A stretch of 64,000 bases of DNA, taken from Kondoa malvinella (taxonomy: Eukaryota > Basidiomycota > Agaricostilbomycetes > Agaricostilbales > Kondoaceae). This document shows positions 1-11,651 of this stretch, piece after piece. The notes beneath the pieces were generated by a model. That model made no database searches, was not told where the DNA came from, and saw only the letters and a program-made list of their open reading frames with translations. Each line of letters starts with the position of its first letter. Position 1 is the first letter of the stretch. The position numbers and the translations under genes were made by a program. The DNA lies in contig BCIM01000004.1 of assembly GCA_039545315.1 (NCBI GenBank), positions 965,872 to 1,029,871 on the forward strand. Direction: 5' to 3'.

Positions 1-2181
1 ATACCTTCTCGTCCATTAGCTCCAAAGTTTGGAACAATCGAAACTAGACACACCTTCACCGCCAGCTTCGACACCAATCATGCGCACACTCTTGTCCTCA
101 ATGAAGGGGTAGAAAGTACCAATAGCATTACTTCCACCACCGACGCAGGCAACGACGGCATCAGGTAGCTTGCCAATCTCAGCTTGCATCTGCTCCTTGA
201 TTTCGTTACCGATGCAGGACTGGAAGTCGCGCACGATGGTAGGGAAGGGATGTGGGCCGATAGCTGAGCCGATAAGGTAGTGCGTGGTCGAGAGATTCGT
301 GACCCAATCCCGCATTGCCTCGTCTGCTGTTTATCAGCGATGATCTCGTTACCAATTGCACAACTCACTGATAGCGTCCTTGAGTGTCTGAGAGCCGCTG
401 GCAACAGCGACAACCTATGCATCCCAGGGTACTCTCAGCCTGTATCAGGCAAGCATAGTCCAGACGCACCTTGGCACCAAGCATCTTCATCCTAAACACA
501 TTCAACGCTTGTCTCCTCACATCTTCCGCGCCCATATAAACGATGCATTCCATCCCAAACTTGGCGCAGACCGTCGCTGTCGCAACACCATGTTGACCCG
601 CACCAGTCTCTGCAATGATCCTTGTCTTGCCAATCTTTCTCGCTAGCAGAATCTGTGCGTTATCCGATGTCATAAACGACCAAAGTCGAAAATGACGGAA
701 GAACGCACCTGACCAACAGCATTGTTGATCTTATGACTACCAGTATGGTTCAAATCCTCTCTCTTGAACCAAATTTTCGCTCCACCCATAGCTTCCGTCA
801 TCCTTTCCGCGAAATACAAATTACTAGGTCGATTCATGTAACCATAATAGCTTCTAAACTCTTTCCAAAACTCTGGATCATTTTTAGCTTTCGCGTGCGC
901 TTCTTCTAATTCGATCAAGCAATCAAACAAGGCTTCGGGTACATAAGCACCGCCGAATTGACCAAAGCGCGCAGGTAGGGAATTGGCTTTTGATACGTCG
1001 TTCAGTTCAGTCAAGGGCTTGGATTCCGTTATCACTTCATCAACTACAGGTGTAGCATGGTTGACATTGTTCGCTTCGGAATTGCCAACGTTTTGCAAGT
1101 TGACTTCCTCTGATTTGACTTGTCCTTCGAATGGACCGATTCGAGTCCGAGTTCGATTGGCACCACCAGAGACTTCAGTGCAGTATTCTCGCACAGCTTG
1201 TGCTTCTTGTCCTGGTGCAGCATTCTTGATGACGGCGACAATCTTGGAACCAATTACAACACCATCTGTTTGTGCGCCAATGTTGTCAAAGTGTTCTCTT
1301 GTGGAGACGCCAAAACCGACTGCTAGTGGTGTTGGTCGAGGAAGGAGAGAGTTGATGCGTTTGAGAAGTTCTGGTAGGTCGGTCGCGATAGCAGTGGAAG
1401 CTCCAGTGGTACCCATCTGTTCGAAGAAACACGTGACATCAATTACAAACTGAAGGGCAAAGTCTCTCTGCGAACCTTGGATACGACATAGAGGAAAGAG
1501 TCTGCGATGCCGCCCAATAGCTTGATGCGGTTTGCTGATGTGCTTGGTGCAATCAAAGGAACGTAGCTGAGTCTGTGGCCCATGTTTCGCGTCAGCTAAG
1601 TATGTAGCAACAGCAATACTAAGCGCACCCTTCAGAAGTGCAAATCTCTCTGAATTTGATAGCTTCTTCCGGAGGTAGATCGACCATAATGTAACCGTTT
1701 GCGCCTGCTTTCTTTGCATCTTGCACTGCTCTTTGTTCCCCGTATGCCATGGTGGGGTTGTAGTAGCCTTAATAGCACTGTTATTACTACACATAGACAC
1801 TTGAAAAGGGATGTAGCTAACCCATGAGGATGACTGGAGCTTTTAGGCCTTTGCCTCTTGCTTCTTTGATGAATTCCAAACATGACGCATAGGTTACACC
1901 AGCATTCAGAGCAATCTTGATACGGGTTAGATCAGCACAGGTAACAAACAGCAAGCACAAAAGTGAGTCACGTTGTTTGATTCTTGGATAGCAGGACCAT
2001 CGGCTACAGGATCGGTGAAAGGGACGCCCAATTCAATGATGTCTGCACCACCAGCTTCCATAGCGAGCATAATGTCGACAGTCAATTCAGGTTTTGGGTA
2101 GCCAGCCGTGACAAAAGTGACGAAGACGGGCAGATCCAGCGCCGCTTTCGCTCGAAAGGTCTCTCTGATGGCTTCTGACAT
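1..2181 (-). CDS. TRP5: Tryptophan synthase, fused alpha-beta (3' end outside window)
   Basis: This enzyme makes tryptophan from indole-3-glycerol phosphate and serine in the cytosol. It is the fungal fusion with the alpha (TrpA-like) domain first and the beta (TrpB-like) domain second. The ATG is at 2181. The first exon carries the alpha signature with [15 protein letters not shown], including the usual acidic catalytic positions. The alpha domain ends near 1150, and a charged linker of roughly 70 residues leads into the beta domain, which starts near [15 protein letters not shown]. The PLP lysine lies in [10 protein letters not shown], followed by ETGAGQHG and the phosphate-binding GGGSNAIG. 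The gene is split by several short introns and runs off the left edge, so the last beta-domain residues are missing. It is divergent from RQT4, with 92 bp between start codons, so the two must share a promoter. Identification is very secure; exact intron edges were only partly checked. Confidence 0.96.
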
Positions 2182-2273
2182 GATATAGATCAGAGTTCCA
2201 AAGTCGTTTGGTGGTGCGGATCAAGAAATATTTCGATGAGAGTGGAGCGAGTCGACGAGTCATTTGCGCGAAC

Positions 2274-3794
2274 ATGTCGATTGCAGATCTATGCAAGATT
2301 ACATCTCTGGGTCAGCCTGTGATGCAACCTTCGTACGACTCTGGCTGAGTTCTGGGTCGAGCAGACGAGGAAACTATCAAAGAGCAAGTATTGCCCAGCC
2401 TGAACGCTCTGCCTACACCTACTGCACTCAGAGCACATCTAGAAGTGCGCGCCTCTCTCTTTCTATGTTTCTTCTGTCCTCTGTCTGATCATCTGCAGTC
2501 TCTGATAGGCTTCACGTCCGTCAACATCTCTCTGTCATTCTGCTATTCCTTCCTAATGTCCTATACAGCCCGGAAGCAAGAGCTTTCACATCTGCTTACG
2601 TCTCATCTCGCTTTTCCAACAGCGCACCGAATAGTCGACCATCCTCACGACCACCTTCAGCTCCCTCAACTCGACCGCACACGCCAAACCCTCCCATATC
2701 TAGGCAGTCACAAGGTTCATCACTCTCTCGACCTTCATCACAAGGTCCTTCTTCTCGTCCAGCTCAATCTACCTCCCGTCCTCCAGCTGCTCCTTCCCAA
2801 GGGATTGCTTTCCCTACACGCCCCAATGCTAAAGCGCCTTTACAATTGAATGATACGCAGGTATTGAGTCTGATGTCAAAGGAGGCAAAAAAGGAATTGC
2901 TGGCTATTGATAGAGGGATCAAATTGCTCAGTCCCGATGCTGAAGGTGATAGGTGTTTCTGTCAAGGTTGGTCTTCTATCTTTCTTTCGCTTTCGGCATC
3001 TTCTGTCGTTGTTCTCTGTCCCCTCCTTTTCTCCTGAGCTTTCTTTCCGCCATGCTTCGTGGCAGAAGACAGGAGCTAATGACCTCAATCTTACAGCACG
3101 CAAACACTCCCTTTCACGCTATACGACCATATGCCCGCATTGCGCTCTCCTGCTCTGCTCACTCAACTCACCAGCTCAACCATGTCCCTCATGCGCTCAC
3201 ACACCACTCCTACCAGCACAACAACTTTCCACTAGCCGATTGACCGAAGTACAACGTCGAATCAACCTGATAGAAAATGAACGAGAACGGTTCGTCTATT
3301 CCTCTCTTTCTCTACTGGACTAAGTGGAATGTAGGTTGTTAGCGTTGTGGCAAGAACAAGAAGCCGAAGCAGCCCGAGAGAAATTCCCAAGTCTAGCAGG
3401 GAAAATATCAGGCGATGCGATGCAAAACAAGATTGATGCAGCTTATACTAAAGAAGAACCTAGAAAAGTGTTGAGTTTAAACATGAAGACGAAAGCTGTT
3501 ATGGCTACTACCAAGAACCCGAAAGCGAAAGTGGAGGAAAAGAAGAAAGCAAAGACTGGACCGGATGTGCAGATGGAAGAAGTTGTTGAGGATGTGTTGG
3601 TGCCTTGGGTTGATGATGAGGACTTGGGCGTACAAAGTAAAGGCAAGAAGAAGGTCGATAAGTTTGAATTGGTTTATGTGCCGTTGACTGTGGCGGAGAT
3701 GAGGGAGGCGAAAGCTAGACGAGCGGAAGAAGCAGCGGAAGTAGGAGAAGTGAGACCGGGTGGAATGAGGGTCAGAGTACCGGGCATGGCTTAA
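2274..3794 (+). CDS. RQT4: Activating signal cointegrator 1 / RQT4-like zinc-finger protein
   Basis: This is a homologue of TRIP4/ASC-1 and yeast Rqt4, a subunit of the ribosome-quality-control trigger complex that clears collided ribosomes. Reading from the ATG at 2274 and removing introns at 2311-2364, 2445-2498, 2516-2568, 2967-3096 and 3290-3334 gives one frame. The N-terminal helical domain includes DEETIKEQVLPSLNALPTP and LRAHLESLIGF. A Ser/Pro-rich linker follows, then the C2HC5 zinc finger: CFCQ is split by the 130-nt intron and continues with KHSL, CPHC, and PCPSC. The tail is a lysine-rich coiled region and ends just before 3794. All phases agree at every junction, which supports the model. 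Its stop lies 27 bp from the convergent HAAO stop. The first intron uses a weak GTCAGC donor. Confidence 0.85.
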
Positions 3795-3821
3795 TTACAT
3801 TGCATTGAAAACAATCTATAC

Positions 3822-4756
3822 CTACTTGGCTGGTGCTACTGTTCCGCAATCTGGACATTTGCGTAATGACTCGTCTTTCATCCATGTCTGCACACACACG
3901 TGAGCTTGCTTTCACAAGTAATGGAAAAACCGTACATCGATATGCGGCTTGAGCTGTGTCCCTAGATCGGTGCAGTGAAAGTCGACTTCCCGTATCAAGT
4001 GTGGTTCAGAGTGTGTTGTGGATGGGCAGTACCACCTCAGGCGGTCTGGACAATGTCAGACGCGTAGATCGGTCAGAAAGGGAGCTCACCTCTGCTTTCT
4101 CCCGGTCGCTTGCGCTCAACAACGAGTCCTATTGTATCCGCAAAGCGACATGGGTTGTGTGGCGTGTTGGCTCAGTGATATAAGCTTCGCCTTGACACCA
4201 GACAAGCAAAGTAAGCTTACCAGGCAACAAGAACATTGCTCCTTCCTCGATATTAATATCCCGGAACTGACCCTCATCAATCACCTTGAGCAGCATGCCA
4301 CCTTTATACTGATAGAACCACTCTTCTGTTTCATTGACATGATAATCTGCCCTCAGCATTAGCGAGAGTGCAGCGTGAACTGAGGCCACTGACCATTTCG
4401 CGAATTCGGTCCGCCCACTACCATGATTGTGTAATCGCCAGAGCTGCTTTAGCGTTAGCGGTATTCTTCCAGGTGAACTGCAGACCAACTTGTAGAGGCA
4501 ATAATTGTTGACCTGATCGGAAACAGTCAGATCTTGTGCGATAAGCTTTCGACAGGGAGATCGCGTACGGGAGGCTTGAGCAGATGTCCATTCTCTTGAA
4601 GCCATCTGTCAAAAGGAAAGGTCGGAATGAGTCAGATTGCCTCCACACGAGATTGCAACATCAGGGAAGCGAGCGGATTGGCCAGACGGGAGAACAGATA
4701 GGGACATAGAGGGCAGAAGCATACTTTGGGAAATTAATAGGTGAAGCGAGTGGCAT
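3822..4756 (-). CDS. BNA1: 3-hydroxyanthranilate 3,4-dioxygenase
   Basis: This enzyme opens 3-hydroxyanthranilate to the quinolinate precursor in de novo NAD synthesis (kynurenine pathway). It is an Fe(II) cupin. The ATG at 4756 begins [11 protein letters not shown], which joins over an intron to [12 protein letters not shown]. Further short exons give [24 protein letters not shown] and [18 protein letters not shown]. Iron ligands are visible as the His in [10 protein letters not shown], the nearby Glu, and the His in [23 protein letters not shown] follows. The C-terminal exon holds a two-cysteine knuckle, [11 protein letters not shown], ending AK-stop at 3822. This matches the rubredoxin-like end of the longer fungal form, although the first cysteine pair is not obvious. 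About six short introns with consistent phase were reconstructed. It lies beside a tryptophan biosynthesis gene, separated only by RQT4. Confidence 0.93.
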
Positions 4757-5158
4757 CTTTGAGGTAGCTGTGACCGTTTGCAGACAAGCGGGTTTGACTA
4801 AATATTGAGGTTGCTTTGCATCAGCGATACTGTAGTCAGCAAACACCAAGCTCGCCAAACAATCTCAAGCTCGTCCTAGGACTCTAGTGTTTGACTCGAC
4901 GAGATCTTTGCCTGACTCGACGAATTGTTCATACTCTCAAAGCATCTACTATACCTCGCTTGCGCTAAGGCTCAAACATGTTATATGACTGCAGCCTACC
5001 GATGCCTTTTGCTCTCTATCCCGAGCAGTCTAGCCACAGCCTTCTACAGGCTGTGCTTCTCATCAAGCATAATTCTTTGCATGACTTCGGTTTGAACAGA
5101 TTGCGTTGATCCTGGTCTCTGCGCTGTTGAAGCCTCACCCTCCAGGTACTCGCTAGTA
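4757..5158. other. Intergenic, no gene seen
   Basis: This stretch is upstream of BNA1 on the minus strand and downstream of the small unknown gene. The only pattern I see is the word TGACTCGACGA, occurring twice about 22 bp apart near 4890-4925, which could be a regulatory site. No RNA gene was recognised. Confidence 0.4.
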
Positions 5159-5641
5159 TTACTCGCCAGTTCTCAATCCATTCTCGCGGTCCGTCTTCAA
5201 GAGAGTCCCTTCTCCTTCTCGCAGCTGAATAGGCTCGTGCTTCCCCAATTCATCTTGCTCTGGCTCGGTGCAACGGCTCGAAAAGCTCTCGGCGCTCACG
5301 GATACTAAGACCCTTATGCTAGCCCAATCATCAAGACCTCGCACTGGGCACGCCATCGCAGTCGCCACAGCAGCAACCGCATGGGCAGCATGGCGTCCAG
5401 TCGAACAACCAAGGTCAAAGTAAAGGTCCAACTCCGCCGGGTGCCACCCACGACCCTCATCGCAAACTGTGAGATGATCATTGAATCGTCCGCCGGACTG
5501 CTTTCGCATGAATAGCTATCGGGCAGGAACAACTATGCTTGTACATACATTTTTAAGACATCCTAGTAGACGTATCTCATATCTTGTCACATTGCTTTCG
5601 CCAACAAGCGCTCTCATGTCCGTCACTCGACCCGCGAGCAT
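5159..5641 (-). CDS. Small hypothetical protein (~143 aa)
   Basis: I do not recognise this gene with certainty. An ATG at 5641 opens 31 codons. A consensus GTATGT intron at 5498-5548 (51 nt) then joins in phase to a second exon ending at 5159, giving about 143 residues. The middle reads DEGRGWHP and LDLYFDLGCSTGRHAAHAVA. The GC-x-GRH loop vaguely recalls the C-terminal domain of RapZ-like proteins (GCTGGRH), but the key arginine and serine context is missing, so this is only a hint. The C-terminal third is acidic and polar with no clear fold. It is co-oriented with the Ca2+ exchanger, whose stop lies 59 bp upstream. It could be real or a decayed fragment. Confidence 0.4.
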
Positions 5642-5700
5642 ATCGCGATTATACTATATCATTGGGACCAGTGCAGAGATCACCCATATACCCATATACG

Positions 5701-8084
5701 CTATTCGCAGGTGTACAGAGCGTTCTGTCCTGCCTCGCTTGGGTAATACCAGAAAGCCACCGCTGCTCACTAACATCAGCTTCATTCGCCTCAAGTAGGT
5801 TGAGACTGACCAATCATCAGATATACCGCCATCAGTATCACGCCTAGTACTCTATTAGCTCTGAGAACACGACTATGGGCGAGAGTTCACCTTCCAAAAA
5901 GTTCGCTTTCCCATCCGCAGTCGTGTAATTCGCCAAAATCACTGTGAGGAACAAAACGATACTCTGGAAGGGATCGAACAAAAGCGAGAGCGGCTTGTCA
6001 AGTCCCCAACTACGACCAGACTGTAAGCTAGGCTGAAAAAACCAAGAAATCTTGCATACGCGATGATAACCTGCTCAATAATTAGCAAGCATCAAATGAG
6101 CACGCATGTCACTCACAAGCAAAGGAATGACAAAGAGCGCAATCTGGATGCTTGAGCCTACTGCTACGCCAATAGCTGCTCATTCTCGTCAGCTTTCACA
6201 ACTGGGATATGACAGAGTTGACCGACCTAGATCGAGTTTATCCTTGTATGCGACAGTAACAGCAGTCACATGCTCCGCAGCATTACCAACGATAGCTAAT
6301 ACGTAGAATAAGCGACAAACCATCGAAGATACCAAGATACTTACGCAACAAGATCAGACCGACCCAGACCTTACTGACATTGTACTGCGAAGTGACTCCG
6401 TCTATTGCTGAAACGAGCCACTCCGCAACAAATCCAACTGCAGCTGGAGGTCAGCGACCTCTAAGGGTCCGGGTGAGAGATTACCTAGCACCGTGACCAC
6501 AATCAAGAGTATGCAAAGCATCACGATGTTGACCTGCGGTATCTCTTCCTCCTCGTCTTCTCCACCGCCCTCGAGAGCTTCTTGCGCATGATCAGCCATC
6601 TGTTTCTCCATTCTAGCGCGTGCCGCATTTGAGTGCCCAGCTGACTTCGCAGGCTTGAACATCTTGTGGCCCTTGAAGCCTCTGACACCTTCTTCTGATG
6701 GCAAACGAGCGCCAGAGTCTTCGTAGATGTGTGCTATATAGAGTGATCAGCATTGATCAGGTGAATCTGCGCTAATTGGCATACGATGCGTGACCAATCT
6801 GTCATATCTCATTAGCTTACTGCGAATGCAACAACGGGTCACTTACTGAAAGAGTATATAGACGATGTAGATCTGTTCGACGTATCGGCTTGCATCGAGA
6901 TATATACCAATCAACGTACGAAAAGAAGAATAACGGAAAGACCGCGGCTCATCTAACTGAATTGTCAGGTTTCTGCGTACTCGAGAAAAACGTGCGGCTT
7001 ACGGCAAGCACATCATCCCGCTCAACGGTACTATCCAAATTACCCGTGAGCGCGACATGGAAACCACTAGGTATCAACACCGCAATCACGGCAATGCCGA
7101 GCAGGGAAGAGTTGACCTGGCTTGAGGCTTCGCTGAATCCTTGTTCCGAGTAACGCAGACCACCGACGAAAAAGCAACAGCCGAGTACGAGGAGCATGTT
7201 TGACAAAATGGAGCCTAGTAGGGAAGATTGGACGACTGAGATCTCGCATTTGACCAGAGCGATGATGGCGACAATCACTTTAGAATTCGTCAGACATGGC
7301 ATATTCATTTATAAACTTTCCTTACATTCAACTGCATTCCCAAGAGTAGCGTTGAGCAAACCACCTAAGGATTGACCAACGCGAAGAGCACTGCAGGACT
7401 GAATCAGCAGATATGTGCGGTGGTAACAGCAAACTTACGCCTCTTCCGTCGCGAATCCTAGAAGCTTCGCCAAAGGGATGATGGCCTGGGCAGTAACATC
7501 AGCGCGATTCCTCAAGCACAAGAACGTAGCAACATACGAAGAAAGAAACCAAGAATATCGCGAGATCCGAGACCTAGCGAGCGTCAGAACGGTCCATGGC
7601 CTGCCAGCGTTCTGCTCACTTTCGCAAAGTGCAAAGCGAACGATACTGGTAAACATCAGCTCCGCCCAGGCCCTTTGTGACAGCACTCACTGGGCACGCA
7701 AACCAACAAGAGATTCAACCATGACGCGAAAACGATTGCTTTGATGCTCTGCATATACGAAGGCGCCTTTCCCACCTTTCTCTCTGGACTGAAGAGCTCC
7801 GTAAACGTCTTTCGAAGCGGTGGTATAATCAGAGGCGTCGAGCCTGATCTTGACGATTGTTTGCAACTGTTCATTGGCATTGCAGCCGCAGAAGGTATCC
7901 CATGTTCACTCGTTGGCATCTCCATTGCTTCAGGTTCTGCTGTTCTTTTTCGTATGGAAGAAGTTTCGAAAGCGACAGAGGATTCCATGTTGTTGTTGGT
8001 GGCCATATCGCTAGATCGACTTGAGCTGGCCGTCACGGTTGGATCTGTAATGCTGGCTGGCATATCTTGCTGTTGTGTTGCCAT
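5701..8084 (-). CDS. VCX1: Vacuolar Ca2+/H+ exchanger (CAX family)
   Basis: This multi-pass antiporter drives Ca2+ into the vacuole using the proton gradient. The ATG at 8084 starts a long Ser/Thr-rich cytosolic N-terminus before the first membrane segment. The first CAX repeat is clear: LGGLLNATLGNAVE and then SSLLGSILSNMLLVLG. The loop between the halves is acidic (GGGEDEEEEIP), as usual for fungal members. The second repeat shows NAAEHVTAV and SIGVAVGSSIQIALFVIP, and near the end DPFQSIVLFLTVILANYTTADGK and VAFWYYPSE. The stop is at 5701. It has many exons with short introns; the general model is secure, individual splice sites less so. There is no sign of disruption. Confidence 0.92.
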
Positions 8085-8497
8085 TGCGTCCGCTAGGCTG
8101 GTCGTCCGCAGAAACAGAGCGTACGCGCTGCTTTTAGAACGACGCTATTTATAGACGACTCTTATTCACGTCATGCGTATACTTCTAAGAACGCGAATCA
8201 CTGATTGCTGCATATATACTGGAGACCAGTACATACTTGACTTCTAATACACCCACCGTCTGCTCTCCCTTAGCACTGCTCTGACAGAAAGCAAGGACAG
8301 ACAAGCTGTTACCCATGTTCGCGAAGAGACAAAAACGCGGAAGTAACGGTTGGGCACCGTAGCTATTGGGAAAGCAAGCGGAACGAAGGGAGCAGGTTCA
8401 ATAGGTAGCAGTTCGCTTGAGGTCTGGCAAGCATGGCATAGAGAACACCGGTGAAGCGACAGGATGCCTTTGAGTGCGCGCAGGATGTTCGACTAGT
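8085..8497. other. Intergenic between exchanger start and repeat copy 1
   Basis: This holds the presumed promoter of the minus-strand exchanger. No coding pattern or RNA gene was recognised. The right edge is where similarity to the second repeat copy begins. Confidence 0.4.
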
Positions 8498-9731
8498 GCT
8501 GGTGAATCACACGCTGTGCAATGTAAAGGCAGAGCAGTATAGCTGTCTGCCAATGCTGGAGCTCTGTGTGTTGAGGCATGTCATGCTGAGATCTTCGGAT
8601 GCTGATGCCCTGCTGACTTTTGGAGCAGAGTGACCAGGGTCGAACAAAATGAACTTGCAAGGATCTTTGGGCACTCCTGAACTCGCAAGACAGCCGGACT
8701 TATGGACGCAATTCCTTCAAGAAACACACGAACAGGCTGGACGGCAATTGGAAATTTGGAAAGCACGACAACTTTGAAAGCACGGTGAATGCGCAGAAGA
8801 GCTAGAGCTGTCGTCGCTTTATTCACGCCTTTGCTGGATGTGGCTGCTATTTGTCAGATTGGCTTGCGCTTGAACTCGCGGAAAGCAGACAAGCTAGAAG
8901 GGCGGACCTCAAAGGTCAAGCTTCAAGACGTCTCTATGCTACAGACTCTGCACAATAACCCGGAACAAAGGCTTTCATATTAGCTCAATTTCGCCAGGGT
9001 CGCGCCTCGCTTCCCAAGGATGCAAACGAAGATCTGATTATCGCAAATGAGAATGGAAAGGTGCCATGTCCCAGCGATACTGCTCGCCTTTCTGCTGCTC
9101 GTGCAATGTGTGGTATCCCCAGTCAGGCGTCAATGGAGTTATCGGCTACAGTCAAGCCAGCGCGCTCTCTGATTCCTTCTGCCAGACCAAGGTCTCAACA
9201 AGCCTTTGAGGTTGAGGATTTTCTGCGTCCTTGCAGCCGCCAACGCTTGAAATGGCAGAAGAACCTCAAATCGGCAGCATGCCAATGTTCTAAAAGTCGC
9301 CGATATCCAATCTCGAAGGGTCGTCTCTCCTGAGCGCTCCCTGTCTCCCAGGCAATATCAGCTTGATCCTTCCACCAGATGCAGGTGGAAAGGTATTGCT
9401 ATATGTCTATATTTGCCGAGTGACTATCGCAATTCCGTGGTCGCTTTCTGCTTTCTCCTCTCTGCAATAGGGTCGTCTCGCTACAGAACTCGCTCAAAAG
9501 CTCTCCAGAAGGACTCAGACTTTGAACTCTGGTCAGAATCCCGCTTATGCTACCTAGAATCTGACGACTTCTCGCTTACTCTACCCTTCCCCTTTGTTAA
9601 ATCGTTCCGAAGTTCGTTTCAAGATACGTTTACCCCGTATTGGTGACCCTGGTCAAACGTATTCTTGAAACAGACCGCTCTGTTCTTTCAGATAGCCAGT
9701 CCTTCAAAAGGCCGCTGAGCTGCTGTTTGCA
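8498..9731 (+). repeat. Direct repeat, copy 1 (~1.23 kb)
   Basis: The sequence from about 8498 to 9731 is repeated in the same orientation at 11979-13213. Similarity is moderate over the first ~1.1 kb, by eye around 80% with small indels. It is nearly perfect over the last ~140 bp (9591-9731 against 13073-13213), where I count three mismatches. Matching landmarks include CACGCTGTGCAAT, TTGAGGCATGTCATGCTGAG, CGTCTCTATGCTACAGACTC and CCAATGTTCTAAAAGTCGCC. No reading frame is conserved between the copies along their length, so the repeat is most likely non-coding. The first copy ends just before the kinase-like gene. I could not see target-site duplications. Confidence 0.85.
9616..9671. repeat. 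Inverted repeat (hairpin) in repeat copy 1
   Basis: The left arm GTTTCAAGATACGTTT (9616-9631) is the reverse complement of the right arm AAACGTATTCTTGAAAC (9655-9671) apart from one extra T. About 23 bases lie between the arms. The same structure is present unchanged in copy 2. Confidence 0.8.
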
Positions 9732-9932
9732 GCAGCACCCTCAAGCAAACGGTATCTAATAAATGGCTTTTCTGGGCTGGGTGGAACGAGGGAGTATTGG
9801 GACACGTCTGTTACTGCGTAGTATGATTGATGCATTTGGATTCCCTGGTATCAAGGAATCTGTCGTTCCTCAAGGTTGGCCTCAACCACCACGAGAGCAC
9901 GAGTTTATACCACTTCTACGATACCCTGAAAC

Positions 9933-11651
9933 ATGTCTACTTATGCTGAGTGGATACCAACGCTCTCTCACGCAGAGCAGAAGCTACATCCAACCCATCC
10001 GCCCACGTCAACATCTACAGCACCAATCACAACGAACATCAGAATTTACAAGACCCACGCTTGCAGCCTGCGGCTATTGGGCAAGACCGAGATATCTTGG
10101 AACGCCTCTCGAATGGGCTGCATGCACTATGCCAGACCGACGCTGCGTTCGCTGCACCTGTTGGTCAGTTTTTTCAAGCCCATTACGACGTTCTGCGCGT
10201 CACTGCGGAGGAATCTTTGCAGATGCGCGAAGTAGATGTAGACTCTGTGATGAGAAGTGCACTCGATTTCGTTAGACAAATTGTGCAAGTGCTGCGGCCG
10301 GATACTGCCATTGGCTGGTCCACTCAAGCTCAACAAAACGGCTCTTCTGGGATTGGCATCATCCCGGACGTGGTCATCTTAGACAGCTCGCGTACGATCA
10401 AGCTCTTGGTTGAGGACAAGACGCAAAAAGTCTTACTTCAGCACATGCATTCAATAGACGGTTTGAATGTCCAATTCGATTGGTCTGGCGAGTTCAATGT
10501 CGCCTTACAAGCAACATCTGCTATGACTATCGTCTTGAAGATCGTCTGTGTCATGCTCGACCAGGAGCTGCCGTTCGCCTTCTTATGTGATGGAGCGCGT
10601 TGTTGCGTTATACAAGCTGTGGTGGATCAACGTGGCAGTCTTCGCTTCTTCCTCTCTGGCTTCTTTTCAGTCGCAGATGCGCGATTTCCAATGCTGCAGA
10701 CCCTTTTGTCTACCCTTTTGGCCGTCCATCCCGAGTCGGGAAGAACCTTCCCAAATTTCTGCGTACCTGCAAGTACTTTGACGTCTTCCAGCACTTGGTC
10801 AATCTGCCGCTCGGCTACAGTCGATACATCGCCTACTACAACTGGTCTCATCTCTCAGTCGGCTCAAAGCACCACAAGCACATCGACCGACCAGCAAAGA
10901 CCGACTAGTGAGAGGAGCGTAAGTGTCCGTTCGGAAACTTCCGACTCTGCAATATTGATGTCGGACATCTGGGTCGGTAATCCTGTGCAGTCTGCCCGAA
11001 TTCAGCTGATTTGACTAAAGGTGAATGTGCACTTCTCACACATCGGCGGTATCCAGCCTTCTGCGCAATATACTCTAGGCGTGCATCAACACTATCATGA
11101 CTCTGTGTTTCATTCGAAGCCCAAATGGTCCCTGAGAATTGACAACAAAATCAACACTTCTCATTTCGCAAGCACCTTTCTGGCTGATTTGGAAGGAACA
11201 AAAGTCGTAGCCAAAGTAGCATGGGTAGGAACAGAAGGAGGCCGAATGTTGGAAGCAGAAGCCAAGCTTTATTTCATTCTAGAGGGATTGGTCGGCGAGG
11301 CGATAGCGAAGTGCTTTGGCCTCTTTACAGGCAGTAACGTGGTGATGCTGGTGACTGGATATGCTGGAGTGTCTGTCAAGAGCTGGGCTGACCTTTCTCC
11401 TGATACTGCGTGAGTGCGCTTATCTAGCCTGCCTCGCGTGTACTGACGAAACAAATAGCAAGCAAGTCTATCGGCATCTGCAGGCTATCCATTCGCACGG
11501 TGTCAAACATGGCGATTTCGAACCCAGAAACGTTGTGATGGATTCGACTGGTCAAACCAAGATTATTGATTTCTCTCATGCGATTGGCGGGCATCGATGT
11601 AGAGAGGGATGCTATGAGCTGGAGCTCATAAAGCGTGAAATTGGTTGCTGA
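9933..11651 (+). CDS. Atypical protein-kinase-like protein between direct repeats
   Basis: The long first exon is open in one frame from about 9950 to 10919 and encodes a region of unknown function. The last two exons carry a reduced kinase fold: an Ala-x-Lys candidate in TKVVAKVAW, a downstream Glu in EAEAKLY, a catalytic-loop equivalent HGVKHGDFEPRNVVM, and IIDFSHAIGG in place of DFG. The HGD-x-x-PRN loop is typical of fungal orphan kinase-like proteins rather than canonical HRD kinases. Splicing: a GTAAGT donor at about 10920 (alternative GTCGGT nearer 10974) to an acceptor at 11020, then GTGAGT at about 11411 to an acceptor at 11459. The true start is unresolved. The ATG at 9933 is in another frame and no clean intron joins it, so the 5' end may be broken or the start may lie later. 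The stop is at 11651. Confidence 0.6.

Noticed and set aside
5159..5641. Assignment of the small unknown protein to the RapZ family
   Set aside because: Only a GC-x-GRH loop matches and the flanking conserved residues are absent, so it is kept as hypothetical.
8451..8633. Short peptide frame conserved between the repeat copies (NHTLCN..., LRHVMLRSSDA...)
   Set aside because: Similarity of the frame is only what the DNA similarity of the repeat predicts, and it ends after about 60 codons in both copies without a consistent start.
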